Source of the DNA: Ophioderma brevispina
Lineage: Eukaryota; Echinodermata; Ophiuroidea; Amphilepidida; Ophiodermatidae
NCBI GenBank assembly: GCA_023653785.1
Contig: JAMKCH010012726.1
Coordinates: forward strand, 1-64,000
Direction of reading: 5' to 3'
DNA: 64,000 nucleotides
Both the position numbers and the translations under genes were made by a program. The notes under the pieces are model-generated. The model was not told where the DNA came from. It ran no database searches and saw only the letters and a list, made by a program, of their open reading frames with translations. This document shows positions 25,433 through 36,840 of the stretch, piece by piece; position 1 is the first letter of the stretch, and each line of letters starts with the position of its first letter.

Positions 25433-26690
25433 CACCCCACATTGTGAAACAATATTAAAAAGTAGATTTAAGATTAAGATTCTTAAGAATAAAATTCTTA
25501 TAATTCTTTAATCAATTGTGTAAATCCCTTTAAATACACCAAACATGAGTGACCAGACATTGTTGATAATTTGATAAAGCGTTGATTTTTTTTTAGGTTA
25601 ACACGATTCAGTTTAATGATTCGGTGTTTTGCTGACATCAAAGATCAATGATCCCGTAGCGGTCACGGTCCATGAGAAATAGAGTTAATTATGTATTGCC
25701 GAAAAAAGAAGAAACGTATACCTTGAAACTTAAAACTTGAAAACGCAAAATACAGGCTAATCCTGGATAAACTTTACAGAATAAATCGATACCGCTAAAC
25801 AGTGATCAACATTCAACCGCTCTGGAACGATCGCCACAACTTGCTAACTTGTCCCAGAGTAAATTTCATCTGCTGGACAACAATACTCTGTTATTCAGTC
25901 AACTTTGACATTGGTTATAATGATCAGAATGTTATTGGAAAGAAGACACTCTGATCTTTCTTCAGACATACTGCTTGATTATGAAATCTGTTGTTTCTAT
26001 AAATTTTCATTGAACTTTGATTTCCTTTATTTCGATACACAATGTGTTAAATATCTACATTTTAATATATAGTTCGACTTTTCTGATCTATTTTCCCGCA
26101 ATTTCCTTATCTGGAAGGCAGCTTTACTTGGGTTGATTTTGTTTGTTTAGTTTGTCTACCGATAGCAACCGCAAAGTTTAGTGCAGATTTCCCAAACGAT
26201 AGTTTATAATGATGTGCATGTAGTTACACTCTGAAAATGCAATTTCCGCCAATGTGTTTGTTACATGCGGTAACATATTTGTTGTTGAAATTGTTTTTCA
26301 AATTAAATATACCAAATATTACTGTTTCATTTAAAACTTTATAGGTAACACAAGAACGGATCGAATGGGCTATTAGGGGATAATGTGTAAAGTGTTTTAT
26401 AACATAAATTCCTGTACCCGTCATGTAACGCTAATTGGCCTCGTTTATCTCATCGGATATCCTTGCACGATAAACGGGTGTCAGTCTCCAAGTTCCACTG
26501 CATTATAAAAATAACTGCATGCACTTTTCATATCGATCAATAATGTTATCGAATACCTACATGAAGAGTGGGCTGCAGTGTTACCATATAACACGATCCT
26601 CTGTGTCCATGGCTCTGTTCTGCGTCTGTATCAACTTCGCTTTCTTTAAATTTAACGCCTAAATGTGTAGAAATGGTTCTGTTTGCCATA
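25433..26690 (+). repeat. conserved noncoding block D, copy in unit B
   Basis: About 1.2 kb co-linear with 31,225-32,411 in unit C: shared words include GAGTGACCAGACATT, GGTCACGGTCCATGAG and CACGATCCTCTGTGTCCATG. No ORF is conserved between the copies. A TGTTACATGCGGTAACA palindrome is kept in both (about 26,260 and 31,975). The role is unknown; it is probably part of the repeated element. Confidence 0.75.
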
Positions 26691-26791
26691 ATTATTTAAC
26701 AGGAGGAGATTTTTTGAGGATACGAATTTCTCCCAATCCGAGAACGTTTGTAAGGTTTATTGAAGAAACAAGTAAAAACTTGTACTACGTG

Positions 26792-26999
<208 letters not shown>

Positions 27000-27035
27000 A
27001 CTCCGTGAACCATGTGGTGTTCCTCTCCGATTGGG

Positions 27036-27600
27036 TTATCGCACGACCAACAGGTAAATATATGTCCTGGCCAAAGTTAAGCTCGCAAAGCATTGCATAC
27101 GTCCGGATGATTGAAAAAAATAGCGCGTTTTGCCTACAATAAAGTGTACTCTAAAGTACGCAGTCAGACAATTTCTGACAATGACGAGATGATGAGGCGG
27201 TGCACCATCTTGAAAATACCACACACGTCTCATGAGTCATGACAATGTAATCTGAACCTTCTCCTTAACTGTGAAACAATATTTTGGTTCACAATGATAT
27301 CAAATGAAATCTGGAAAGTGGTTCGTACCTTTAAGATGTCGTCCTGGTGTGAAAGCAACTATAGTCCGGCGGGAGCCATAGTCCGGGCCCGCGCTCCATA
27401 GACGATAACGGAATAAAACGTGAAACTAATGTTGCGTGAAGAGTCAACTGAATTGAGTTCCCTATTCCTTACCGTTGTAGCCGGACTATGAGTACGCCAG
27501 ACTATAATTACTTCTACACCGGGAATGCCGTGGACAGAGTGTAAAAATGCTCTCTCTGTCTAACAGAGACAGAATGCTAAAGTAGAGCTTTAACTAAGCC
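27036..27600 (-). pseudogene. mariner-like transposase fragment (unit B), interrupted by a MITE
   Basis: The minus-strand frame 27,036-27,233 includes VWYFQDGAPPHH followed by VRNCLTAYFRVHF. This is the FQQDGAPPHxxxxVRxxL segment around the second catalytic Asp of IS630/Tc1/mariner-superfamily transposases. Upstream on the minus strand the coding sequence is cut by a ~180-bp MITE at 27,343-27,523. The copy at 32,546-32,890 shows the uninterrupted order. No full frame or terminal repeats are found. Confidence 0.72.
27343..27523. mobile_element. foldback MITE nested in the transposase fragment
   Basis: The left end CCTGGTGTGAAAGCAACTAT and the complement of the right end, CCCGGTGTAGAAGTAATTAT, match at 15 of 20 positions and then share AGTC; CATAGTCCGG is repeated in inverted form further in. 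The homologous site in unit C (GTCCCGAGAATGCC at about 32,766) has no insertion, which fixes the boundaries to within a few bases. No coding capacity; class unknown. Confidence 0.75.
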
Positions 27601-28087
27601 GATGAGAAGTCACCCGAAAGGATGGTAAAACATTGTCAATCTTTAAAGCTGCCTTAGCTCTTGGTTTCATTCTACGTTATCCCTCTTTTTTCTGTTAGTA
27701 AGGGTACATGTCATTCTACCGTTGCCTCTCACTAATTTATATCAGCCTGATCCCATAAGTGAAATTCAATCTCCGTGTCGTGTTGGTTACTTTGGTATGT
27801 AAACCGTATTTCATGGAACTTTTTCCGATATCTATTTTACTTTAATTTCTGATCAATTTCGTGTGACATTTGGTAGCTAACAGTCTGATCCAGGCGGTTA
27901 AATGTGCCGTTACAATTCAAACTGAAGTCATTCGAGAACAGCATTAAACTGTGCGTATGCCTGAGGGCATGCAATATATATCACTTCATCAGAATCCAGT
28001 TGGCTGACTTTTGTTTAACAAGAAAAATGCGTCAAAGTATTACATGGACGAGATGGCCAATTATTTTGCTAATCAATGCTAGTGATT
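27580..28087 (+). repeat. end block E, copy in unit B
   Basis: Co-linear with 33,172-33,671: both start GAGCTTTAACTAAGCCGATG and end ATGCTAGTGATT. Noncoding, with small indels. The shared right edge defines the end of the tandem unit. Confidence 0.8.
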
Positions 28088-29255
28088 GGTATTATGTAAC
28101 CCTGCTTCCTTTTCAATAACCTCGTGTAATTGTCCCTCTGAGTTTTATAGAAGTGCACACCTCGCCTCCAGTTGAATTCAATCGTTTCATTCTGAATCTA
28201 AGGTGAAATTGATTTTGTCCAAAACGTCTGTTGTTGCTGGATGCTGCCTTTAACTATCAGTCTAAAACTGTGCCGAGTTCAATAAGAACTAGTGGAACAA
28301 ATGTGCTATTACTACTTGTTGTAACATAATGGGCATAGAAGGTAGAAATTAGGCACAATAGTTCTATGGGTTTTATAATTATTTTTTATCTTTTTTCGAA
28401 AGCGAAAGAGAGATAGATATATTGATTGATAGATAGAGAAAAATAGAGAGCGAGAGAGGGAGAGAGAGAAAGAGAAAGAAAACAAAAGCAAAAAATAAAA
28501 TATAAACAAACACGCTCACAAGCACACAAACGAACAGCATACCCTTATTTGTTTCCTAACGTTTCCGTACTCCAGGATCTCTAAAAAGATCAAATTGATC
28601 ATAAATCGTCATATCGCTTGTGCTAAAGTTTTAAACAACAAAACAACAGTTAAATGTTAAATATAAAAGCTTGAGGTAATCTGGAGATACATATAAACAT
28701 TCTCATGACATTTGACCGATATTTTTGCGTCATAGACGCCATGCTTTCTTTAAAATACATTACCTTTTAAAAGTATATATTGGACAATTCAACTCTTTTC
28801 GTTGGATCATATTGCAAATTACGCGAATCATTGTACAGATATGATGGACTTGTGTTTTTTAAGAACACCGCCTCGCCATAGTTCTCTCTGTCAACACCGT
28901 GACAGAATATTAACGGAAACCTTATAGGTCACAATTTGGATATATCAGATAAACTGACTTTAGCTTAACGCCACTAGGGCCAATATATTAGAGCTATAGA
29001 AGCTGAGTTATTATTATAACGGAAACGGATGAGCAGGCTTTACAAATATTTTACTAAAGAATTCTAAACAAATAGAATTGACGGAAAATACTATACCAAG
29101 CTGAAGGGAAGTATACACAGTGGATTAAAGACGAGCGCATCCTCAAGAGGACGACGGATCATTTCATTAATTATTCAAAGGGATTTTAAAGAGTCGAGAG
29201 TAAAGTAAGGCTCGTCTACTTACATAAGTAGTTTGGTTGTTGCATTATTACAAAA

Positions 29256-29920
29256 AGCAAAAAGGAGAGACAATATTCTGATATTATAGGACTGACTATA
29301 TTTTGAGTTAAGGTGCTCAATTCCACTTTGGAAGAGAGTGGATGCGTTCAGAAAGGCCATTAGAACTTATATGGTCGATTACAACGAAAAGTGTCCACGC
29401 GTGTCCAGACACATAACCCAATAATATTAATTGTTCAGCTTATTTTAAAAACTATTTATTTTGCATACCCAGCATCCAAAGTGGGACATAAAGACATAAA
29501 AACCCCCAACGTTGTGAGATTCTGAAAATCTCTTCCTCAAGGGAAACACCAACACAAAAATTAAAAGAGAGCTGAGATAAGAATCACATCTTCACCCCAG
29601 CACAGCTTGTATAGCAATTACTGGTCAGCTTATGTTATTGTAATCGCCTTATGCGCCTTGATGAGATGTTTCGCCCCATTATCGGCCGCGTCACATAGTG
29701 ACATATTTGCAAAATATGCATTTCGGGAAAAACGGCTTTGAAGATTTTACGATCTTACTTTGTTCTATACTGTTAATTCAATATATATTTCAATTAAAAC
29801 CTAATGGAAAATAGCCAAAATAAGTTAAATTTCAAATATCCGATAATTAATCAACTTTTAATTTATTCAGATATGCGAAAAAATTATGTTAAATGAAATA
29901 TGTCACTATGTGAAAACTAC
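29256..29920 (+). other. segment present only in unit C
   Basis: A and B run straight from GTTGTTGCATTATTACCAC to AAAATAGCGATT. C has about 665 extra bases between the matching points. It contains the words GCGTCACATAGTGACAT (palindromic) and a second GTCACTATGTGAAAAC that also occurs 100 bp further on at about 29,999. No ORF. It could be an insertion in C or a deletion in A and B. Confidence 0.6.
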
Positions 29921-30188
29921 AAAATAGCAATTTCAAAGCGTAAATAACAAATACGTCGCGCAAATACGCCGTTATGTGACGCGTTTGCGTGAATACGTCA
30001 CTATGTGAAAACAACAAAATAGCAACTCTACCGTGGAATGAAAAAAATAATTGGTTTACATTGTGTATTTTTTGCTAGATATTTTAACATCACATGCGCA
30101 TTTGACTGATTTTGCTATTGAATTCCATAAGTTGGGCCCTATATTTTAAAACTGTTTCTTTTGAGATTATAGTCACTAAACTTCTAGT

Positions 30189-30806
30189 ATGGCGGTTCTC
30201 GGAGAAAAAGGAAAAAAATATACGAAAAACGAACGTATTCCTCCGTTCAGTAAAAAGGTCAACACCTACATTGGATGCATATTCATGAAACTAGTAGAAA
30301 AATATTCCCAACCAGATCAGAAGCTGCATACACTCTTCAACAAGAATGCACTCAAGGTCGGTTATTGCTGCATGTGGAACATGAAATCCATTATCAAATC
30401 AAGTTTCACAAGCCCAGTTGATGAGAAAGGCTGTAAAATGAACAGAAAATCCTTACAAAGACTGTTTCTGAGATCTTTTATTAAATTAAGTCACACAATG
30501 CTTGCGTGATAGCAAAGACTATAAATGAACTGGAAAATACTGTAAATATAGAAACGGAGATAATAATGTCCTTTGGGTGGAAAGTGTTACAGCTGTGGTC
30601 TATCAAGCAACAGTGATCACCAATGGAAGCGACTTCGAAGGCCGCTATCACGATGCGAGACAAAACGTTTTAAACTAACGTGGAAACGAAAAAAGTTATT
30701 ATTCATTCACTGGGACATTCTTAAAAAATCAAACACTTGGTCCAGAGAAGGGACAAGGCAATCTTTGTCTCGAAGAGAAACTCTATCGTGTACAGTAAAA
30801 CAATAA
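30189..30806 (+). pseudogene. Penelope-like element: RT C-terminus and GIY-YIG-side fragment (unit C)
   Basis: The 106-codon frame 30,189-30,509 contains KLVEKYSQPDQKLHTLFNKN followed by VGYCCMWNMKSIIKS, matching the FNRNTVKVSYSCMPNMKSII block that follows the RT domain of invertebrate Penelope-like proteins. After stops come CKYRNGDN, CPLGGKC in a shifted frame (two extra A compared with unit B), and AVVYQATVITNGSDFEGRY at about 30,590-30,650, the start of the GIY-YIG region. Finally GNLCLEEKLYRV at about 30,755-30,790 corresponds to the CNLCLTEKLxI motif near the C-terminus. The RT catalytic core is missing. The element is broken by at least three frame changes, some of which may be sequencing errors. 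Confidence 0.75.
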
Positions 30807-30919
30807 CATCAAACTAAAACTGAACATATTTGAACTTGTAGGCAGAATAAAACAACAAAACGTTCTAATTAGACATTAAAAATCCCATAATGGTGTTTAA
30901 CAAACACTATTGCTAAACA

Positions 30920-31133
30920 AATGTTGATGTAGATTATAATTCATCCAGTAGGGAATAATATAGAAGAAATTATGAATCAAGTACTGGACTAACCTTTCAG
31001 AGGTTAAGAACTGCAATATTTCGTCCGAACATTTCGGACAGTTGCCTGATGAAGTCCGAAGTGTTCGGACGAAATGTTGCAGTTCTTAACCTCTGAAAGG
31101 TTAGTCCAGTAATTGATTCATAATTTCTTCTAT
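30920..31133 (+). mobile_element. palindromic insertion with hammerhead-like core and 14-bp direct repeats
   Basis: The 14-bp word ACTATTGCTAAACA occurs perfectly at 30,906-30,919 and 31,134-31,147, bracketing 214 bp. Inside, and running a few bases into the right repeat, 30,954-31,139 is an almost perfect inverted repeat with arms of about 85 bases (for example AACCTTTCAGAGGTTAAGAA against TTCTTAACCTCTGAAAGGTT). The centre holds two hairpins, GTCCGAA-CAT-TTCGGAC and GTCCGAA-GTG-TTCGGAC. The second is preceded by CTGATGA (31,046-31,052) and followed by GAAA (31,071-31,074), the conserved core order of hammerhead ribozymes. Penelope-like elements are known to carry hammerhead motifs. Against it: one extra A lies between CTGATGA and the helix, and a proper helix I next to the core is not formed. 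Not found in units A or B. Confidence 0.6.
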
Positions 31134-31224
31134 ACTATTGCTAAACACTTGCTAATGTTTGCAAAATCAATTTTATTTTATTGTTAGGATCTACACAAGT
31201 ACAAAAACAGGACAACAAACTTGA

Positions 31225-32411
31225 TATAATAAAATAAATCCCCTTAAAATGCACCAAACATGAGTGACCAGACATTAATTGATGATAATTGATAAAGCGT
31301 TGATTGTTTTTCTTAGGATAAGAAGATTCAATTAAATGATTAGGTGTTTTACTAACATCGATGATCAATGCTCCCGTAGTGGTCACGGTCCATGAGAAAT
31401 AGAGTTAATTATGTATTGCCCAAAAAAGAAAAAAACGATACCTTAGAACTTAGTAAGAAAACGCAAACTACAGACTAATCCTGGATAAACTTTACGGAAT
31501 AAATCGATACTGCTATTGTGATCAGCACTAAACCGTTCTGGAACGATCGCCACAACGTGGTGGTCAAAACCTCACATAATTATGCTAACTTGTCCCAGAG
31601 TAATTTCACCTGCTGGACAACAATATTTTGTTATCCAGTCAACTTTGACATTGGGTATATGATCAAAATGTTATTGGAAAGAGGACACTCTGCATCTGAT
31701 CTTTCCTCAGATATAATGCTTGATTATGAAATGTAGTTTCCTTATAAATTTTCATGGAACTTTCATTTCCTTTATCTCGAAACACCATGTATTTAATATT
31801 ACATTTGATTCTATAGTTCGACTTTTCTGATCTACTTTTCCGCAATTTCCTTGATCTTGTTTGTTTAGTTTGTCTACCGATAGCGACCGCAAAGTTTATT
31901 ACAGATTTTCCAAACGATAGTTAATGTTCTACATGTAGTTACACTCTGAAAATGCAATTTCCGCCAATGTGTGTGTTACATGCGGTAACACATTTGTTGT
32001 TGGTATTGTGTTGCAAAATGAAATTAAACATACCAAAACTACTGTTTCATTTAAAGCTTTATACGTAACACAGGAACGGATCAAATGGGCCATTAGGGGA
32101 TAATGTGTAAAGTGTTTTATAACATACGTTCCAGTACCTGTCTATGTAACGCTAATTGGCCTCATTTATGTCATCGGATATCCTTACACGATAAATGGGT
32201 GTCAGTCTCCTTACTCCATTATCCACCGCATTATAAAAATAACTGCATGCACTTCTCATGTCGATCAATAATGTTATCTAATACCTGCATGAAGAGCGGG
32301 CTGCAGTGTTACCATATAACACGATCCTCTGTGTCCATGGCTCTGTTCTGCGTCTGTATCAACTTTTTTAACCTAAAGGTGTAGAAATGAGTCTGTTTGT
32401 TATAATTATTT
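31225..32411 (+). repeat. conserved noncoding block D, copy in unit C
   Basis: Counterpart of 25,433-26,690, with similar order and the same TGTTACATGCGGTAACA palindrome. The copies part at ATAATTATTTA (26,698 and 32,411). ORFs of up to 93 codons are not shared in frame between copies, which argues against coding. Confidence 0.75.
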
Positions 32412-32545
32412 ACCTTAACTCAATAAGTAACATATCAAATATTGTAGGTTTTTTCACAGGTAATACTCACAGAACAAGAACTCACACATTTGTTTTCATT
32501 CTTTGTACCGCATTGTAACATTCGTTCACCAGAAGTGATAAACCT

Positions 32546-32890
32546 TTACAGAAGCAGTGTTATCTCTGACTTTTTGCCTTTAATAAGGTGTACTCTAAAG
32601 TACGCAGTCAGGCGAATTCTGACTTTGCACCATCTTGAAAATACCACACACGTCTGATGACGTTGTAATCCAAACCATCTCTTTAACTGAGAAACAACGT
32701 CTTGGTTCAGAATGGAACAATTAAACCAAAATGAAATCTGGACAGTTGTTCGTACCTTTAAGATGCCGTCCCGAGAATGCCTTTCCAAAATGCTCTCTGT
32801 TTCCAACAGCCCATAACATTTACGTAAACAAGGGAATTTTATCATTCTTTTTTGAAAGTTTATTAATGACACTTGTACATCATTGTTTAA
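32546..32890 (-). pseudogene. mariner-like transposase fragment (unit C)
   Basis: Homologous to 27,036-27,600 without the nested MITE. The minus-strand 108-codon frame contains QRHQTCVVFSRWC and RLTAYFRVHLIKGK; the first block corresponds to VWYFQDGAPP of the unit B copy but with frameshifts, so the second catalytic Asp is lost in this frame. It is not functional. Confidence 0.65.
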
Positions 32891-32987
32891 TAAAGATGCT
32901 GCACTATAAAGTCTAGATGTCCTTTTTTACTCACCCTGTCTCTCTTATACATACTAAAATAATCACACAGAGCTCAGAGCTCATTTG

Positions 32988-33155
32988 CATGGGAGTAGCC
33001 ACGCAGGTACTCCTGTATGGGGCGACTAGTGTTTAAGGTACTGCGTGTGTACTTAGGTGGATGATTACCCCCACTTTTGCGGCCGGCGATGTGGTACCCA
33101 TGCGGGCGAGTACTCCGCGGCTACTTAACAGGTATACTTGAAAGATACTCCCATG
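32988..33155. mobile_element. foldback element in unit C (168 bp)
   Basis: Perfect 10-bp ends CATGGGAGTA and TACTCCCATG, with further inverted similarity inside (GTAGCCACGCAGGTACTCC against GAGTACTCCGCGGCTAC). Locally GC-rich compared with its surroundings. ATTTGCAT at 32,983-32,990 overlaps the left edge and is probably coincidental. No coding capacity. Confidence 0.65.
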
Positions 33156-33171
33156 AAGAAATTGGCTGTGC

Positions 33172-33671
33172 ATAGAGCTTTAACTAAGCCGATGAGAGAT
33201 CACCCGAAAGGATGGTGAAAATATTGTCAATTTTTAAAGCTACCTTAGCTCTTGGTTTCATTTCACGTTATCCCTCCTTTTTTCTATCAGTAAGGGTACA
33301 TGTCATTCTACCGTTGCCTCTTACGGGATTAATATCAGCCTGATCCAATAAGTGAAATTCAATCTCCGTGTCGTGTTGGTTACTTCGGTATGTAAACCGT
33401 ATTTCATGGATCTTTTTTACTTTCATTTCTGATAAATTTCGTCTGACATTTGGTAGCTAACAAATCCAGGCGATTAAATGTGCCGTTACAATTCATACTG
33501 AAGTCATTCGAGAATAGCATTAAACTGTGCGTATGCCTGAGGGCATGCAATAAATATCAATTCATCAAAATCTAATCGCTCCAGTTGCTGACTTTTGTTT
33601 AACAAGAAAAATGCGTCAACGTATTACATGGACGAGATAGCCAATTATTTTGCTAATCAATGCTAGTGATT
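33172..33671 (+). repeat. end block E, copy in unit C
   Basis: Second copy of the block described at 27,580-28,087. It ends at the same ATGCTAGTGATT and is followed by unique DNA (TGCAGAATGTAATG), marking the right end of the array. Confidence 0.8.
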
Positions 33672-33955
33672 TGCAGAATGTAATGCGAATTTTGTTGTAT
33701 TTGCTGTTTTGTGAAACTATTAACACATCTGCTAGCAGAAGAAGCAAACTTTTTGAGGTAACTTGCACAAGAACGCATTACCAGAACAAATTTTTAAAAT
33801 GTTAATATTCCGTTACTTTTAGTTTCGAACTGCAAAGACTTAGTTGTGTGATATAGAGTATCAATTACAATTAGGAATTCTAATGAAATGTATTGACAAC
33901 TAATTTACTAGAAGGCCACAGTTTTATTATCTATCATGCAAGAGCCAGATTTTAA
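33672..33955. other. unassigned spacer
   Basis: Short AT-rich stretch between the array and MITE copy 2; nothing recognised. Confidence 0.5.
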
Positions 33956-34250
33956 AGGTCCCAGGAAATGCAAATACAATTGATGTGGTTTGTGTCAAGT
34001 CTACAAGGAGGGACTAGAAAGCATTCAATATTTGGGTTGGTGATGACATCATTAATGAAACTATTGATTTTTCAGAGAGTAATAGAACATTCCAGGTGAC
34101 TGGTGTGAATCTATTCATTACACTGACTGAAAATCAATAGTTTCACAAATGATGTCACTGGTAGTATTTTCTTTTTTCTGGCCCTGTTTATTGAAATGAA
34201 ATATCCCATAAAGATTTGGAGTAGGTTTATCATCTCATTTCCTGGGACCT
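33956..34250. mobile_element. MITE family 1, copy 2 (295 bp, TTAA flanks)
   Basis: The inverted ends, including the TTAA flanks, are 20 bases and perfect: TTTAAAGGTCCCAGGAAATG at 33,951 against CATTTCCTGGGACCTTTAAA at 34,236-34,255. TTAA stands directly on both sides (33,952-33,955 and 34,251-34,254), the piggyBac-type target. Internally it is also self-complementary (GAAACTATTGATTTTTCAG against CTGAAAATCAATAGTTTC). It is very similar in order and length to 6,534-6,827. Confidence 0.88.
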
Positions 34251-36840
34251 TTAAAGGTCATGGGATTGATTAACCGTCTTCTTTCCAAAATGATTACAGT
34301 AAACAGCAATCCAAATACCTTTAAGAAAAAACAAACAAATATCTTAAAAAAAAACATTAAAAAAACCTCGGTTAAGATGTATAAATATACTTTAAAAGAA
34401 TGAAAGGTGCCTTTTACTACTTTTGAGGTGTATATTTGCCCCAGATATTGTTTTTTTCCAAGTGTATCGTATGACTTGCTTTAAAGAAAAACAAGCGGGA
34501 GCACACCGATTTGCGTTCTCTCGGTGTATGCGATGGCGTATTATCAATTGAAGTCTTAAAGCTTATAACACATGACAAAATTATTCAGACATCTCATGTT
34601 CTAACATATCAAGCTGTTCTTTACCTCGGGATGTATTTAGTGTTCTGCAAGTGTGCTAGTTTTGCAACCCGTTTCCTGATATGTTACAGACAGTAGGATT
34701 GCATATAAAAGCATAGTTTGAAGGACTATGGCGATTCACGTCAGTGAAACTAGAATACAACGGAATTCAGAATTTTCTACAATTTTCTTGCTAGGAGATC
34801 GTGATATCTGGCGATATCTTTTACAGTTTAATTCTTAGCTCTAAGACATTGCCTACGGAAAGGCGGACCTAGGATCGTCAAAGTGGGGATCAAAAGAAGA
34901 GTGAAAAACTGCGTGTTACCAACCAAAATGCTGTACTGGTTCTCGTTACTCCCTAATCAAGTACGCATGTTTTGTAGTTAGGAATTACCCATGGTACTCC
35001 ATTCGATATAACAATAATTCCAACTCTTCTTTGGACTGAGATGTGTTTTCCTGTAAAGGAAAAGAGAACTGCTTCAAATGTCCGTATTCCAGGCATTTAC
35101 TTTCTTTATTTGTCTTTATTCTAAAGTACCTCGTAATTACAAATTGAGTCAACACTCTTTTACTTACATAAGACATTTCATCGGTAAGTGTGTAAGCATT
35201 GCGCAGAACTGACAGAACAGAACTGACATGAGACTTCCGCGGAATTGGGACTTAAAGGCATTGTTAGTGTACATTGTTAGTATAGAATGCAAGATATCGA
35301 GTAAAAATCTAAAGAATAACAAATTTACAATAATCATGTTTTAGCCCAGTTACATCAGTCTGTGGGACCAATATTAATGAAATTCGCAATGCGTTGTCGT
35401 TACTAGAAGGACGGTCAATGTTAATTTAGGACCTGACACGATTAAGCGTGTCACTCGATTTGATCTAATAGTAACAATGGCATTTTACTAAATGTAGCTA
35501 AGTTGGAACTCAACTTACAACAGAAGTTATTCTCAACTGCCAACAAAAATTCAAAGTTCACTTCATCGGATCTATCAAGCCTTTATTACGAAATATCAAA
35601 AATAAGAAGTTCTTGACAAAAATGGCAGATTTCAAACATCGTTGCGCAATCAAAGTTTGTCTTATTCATTTGTGTGTAGCGTTACGGAGGCTCGGCAACA
35701 CATCGACGTATCCTAATATGTGCAAGCATAGACAAAGAACTCCTTTCATTAAGCTACCAGATTGATACTAAAATGCCAAATTCCAACAGCTTGAAAAAGC
35801 TTTTAAAGGTTTATGAAACATTTTCCGTAAGGGTTTGGATTGAAATGCCCTTCATCTTCTTGCCACACTTAACTTTTCCCCATCTAATAGTTAATGTTCT
35901 AGATTTTCTTTTGTAACAGTTTCTCACTCCAATGTGCTTTTGCCTCTTCCAGCACTTCATATGGGATGACTTTTGCTGTTGGATATTAAACGTAAAAATA
36001 CATAACCTAAATAGCTTAGAAACCTCATCAACCAATAGCAATTCTAGATTATGGAATGCTTCAATTCAAAGTTGTCAAATCAGAACTGTGTCTCCTGAGG
36101 GCGTATGTGATCAAGTAGTCGTCATGAGAGGTTGCAACGAACGCATTTATTATTGATATTAGTATCCTGTGGGTTCCGACAGGACTGATTTCTTAAAAAT
36201 ATTGTTGATACACGTAGTTGTTAGATGCCATCAATTGAGCGGAATGTGGATACTCCCTGATGGCCCCACATGCGCGATTCAAACTTCAATATTCCTCAAG
36301 TAAAAACATATTATATCCTGATCTGTTAGTACAGCAAAGGACATACGTCTATAGAGACAAGAGGTAAATATGAATTCCGACCAAAATTGTTTTTAATGGC
36401 AATGATATTAACCGATATTAGCGCAAACCTCGAAACGTCGATTTTTGTATATATTTTGCTCCGCAATGTATCAAACATCAGCCATTTAAAAGTACATTTT
36501 CACTAATCCCTTGTCCGTGGGTGTTTCGCGGCGTGCTGTTAAGAAAAAAAAGTTTTAACTTGTGATCACACACATTTTTTTCTTAGCTAAAAGTAGAGAG
36601 AGGAATTTAGTTGAGCGTGTCAAATGGTTTCAGGATAGGAGTTGGATTTCAAATGTGGTTCACCAAAATGGGTTAACATGGATTTGCTCTTTGCCTGTGG
36701 AGGTTGCTAACCTTATTTAAATATTCTTTCTAGAAGTATTTGTTACCATCTCATATGCTTTAGGTAAACAGATTTGATGGTGAATAGGTAGACTGCATGT
36801 AATAACTGAGCTAAACAGCCATTTAATAGGAAGACCTAAC
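34251..36840. other. unassigned DNA
   Basis: ORFs of 61-76 codons without known motifs. A minus-strand stretch near 35,880-36,000 reads open in two frames (one containing PYEVLEEAKAHWSEKLLQKK) and looks somewhat protein-like, but I cannot assign it to a family. Confidence 0.4.

Larger units (their letters stand above)
28085..33671 (+). repeat. tandem array unit C (5.6 kb)
   Basis: Begins at ATTGGTATTATGTAAC, corresponding to 19,328 in A and 21,668 in B, so it lacks the first ~340 bp of those units. Order: GA-rich microsatellite (28,436-28,480), noncoding 5' part with a 665-bp extra segment (29,256-29,920), Penelope-like fragment without the LINE (30,189-30,806), palindromic insertion (30,920-31,133), block D (31,225-32,411), transposase fragment (32,546-32,890), foldback element (32,988-33,155), block E (33,172-33,671). 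Unique DNA follows. Confidence 0.85.

Noticed and set aside
32981..32992. ATTTGCAT as an octamer promoter element
   Set aside because: It overlaps the end of a foldback element and no gene or snRNA follows.
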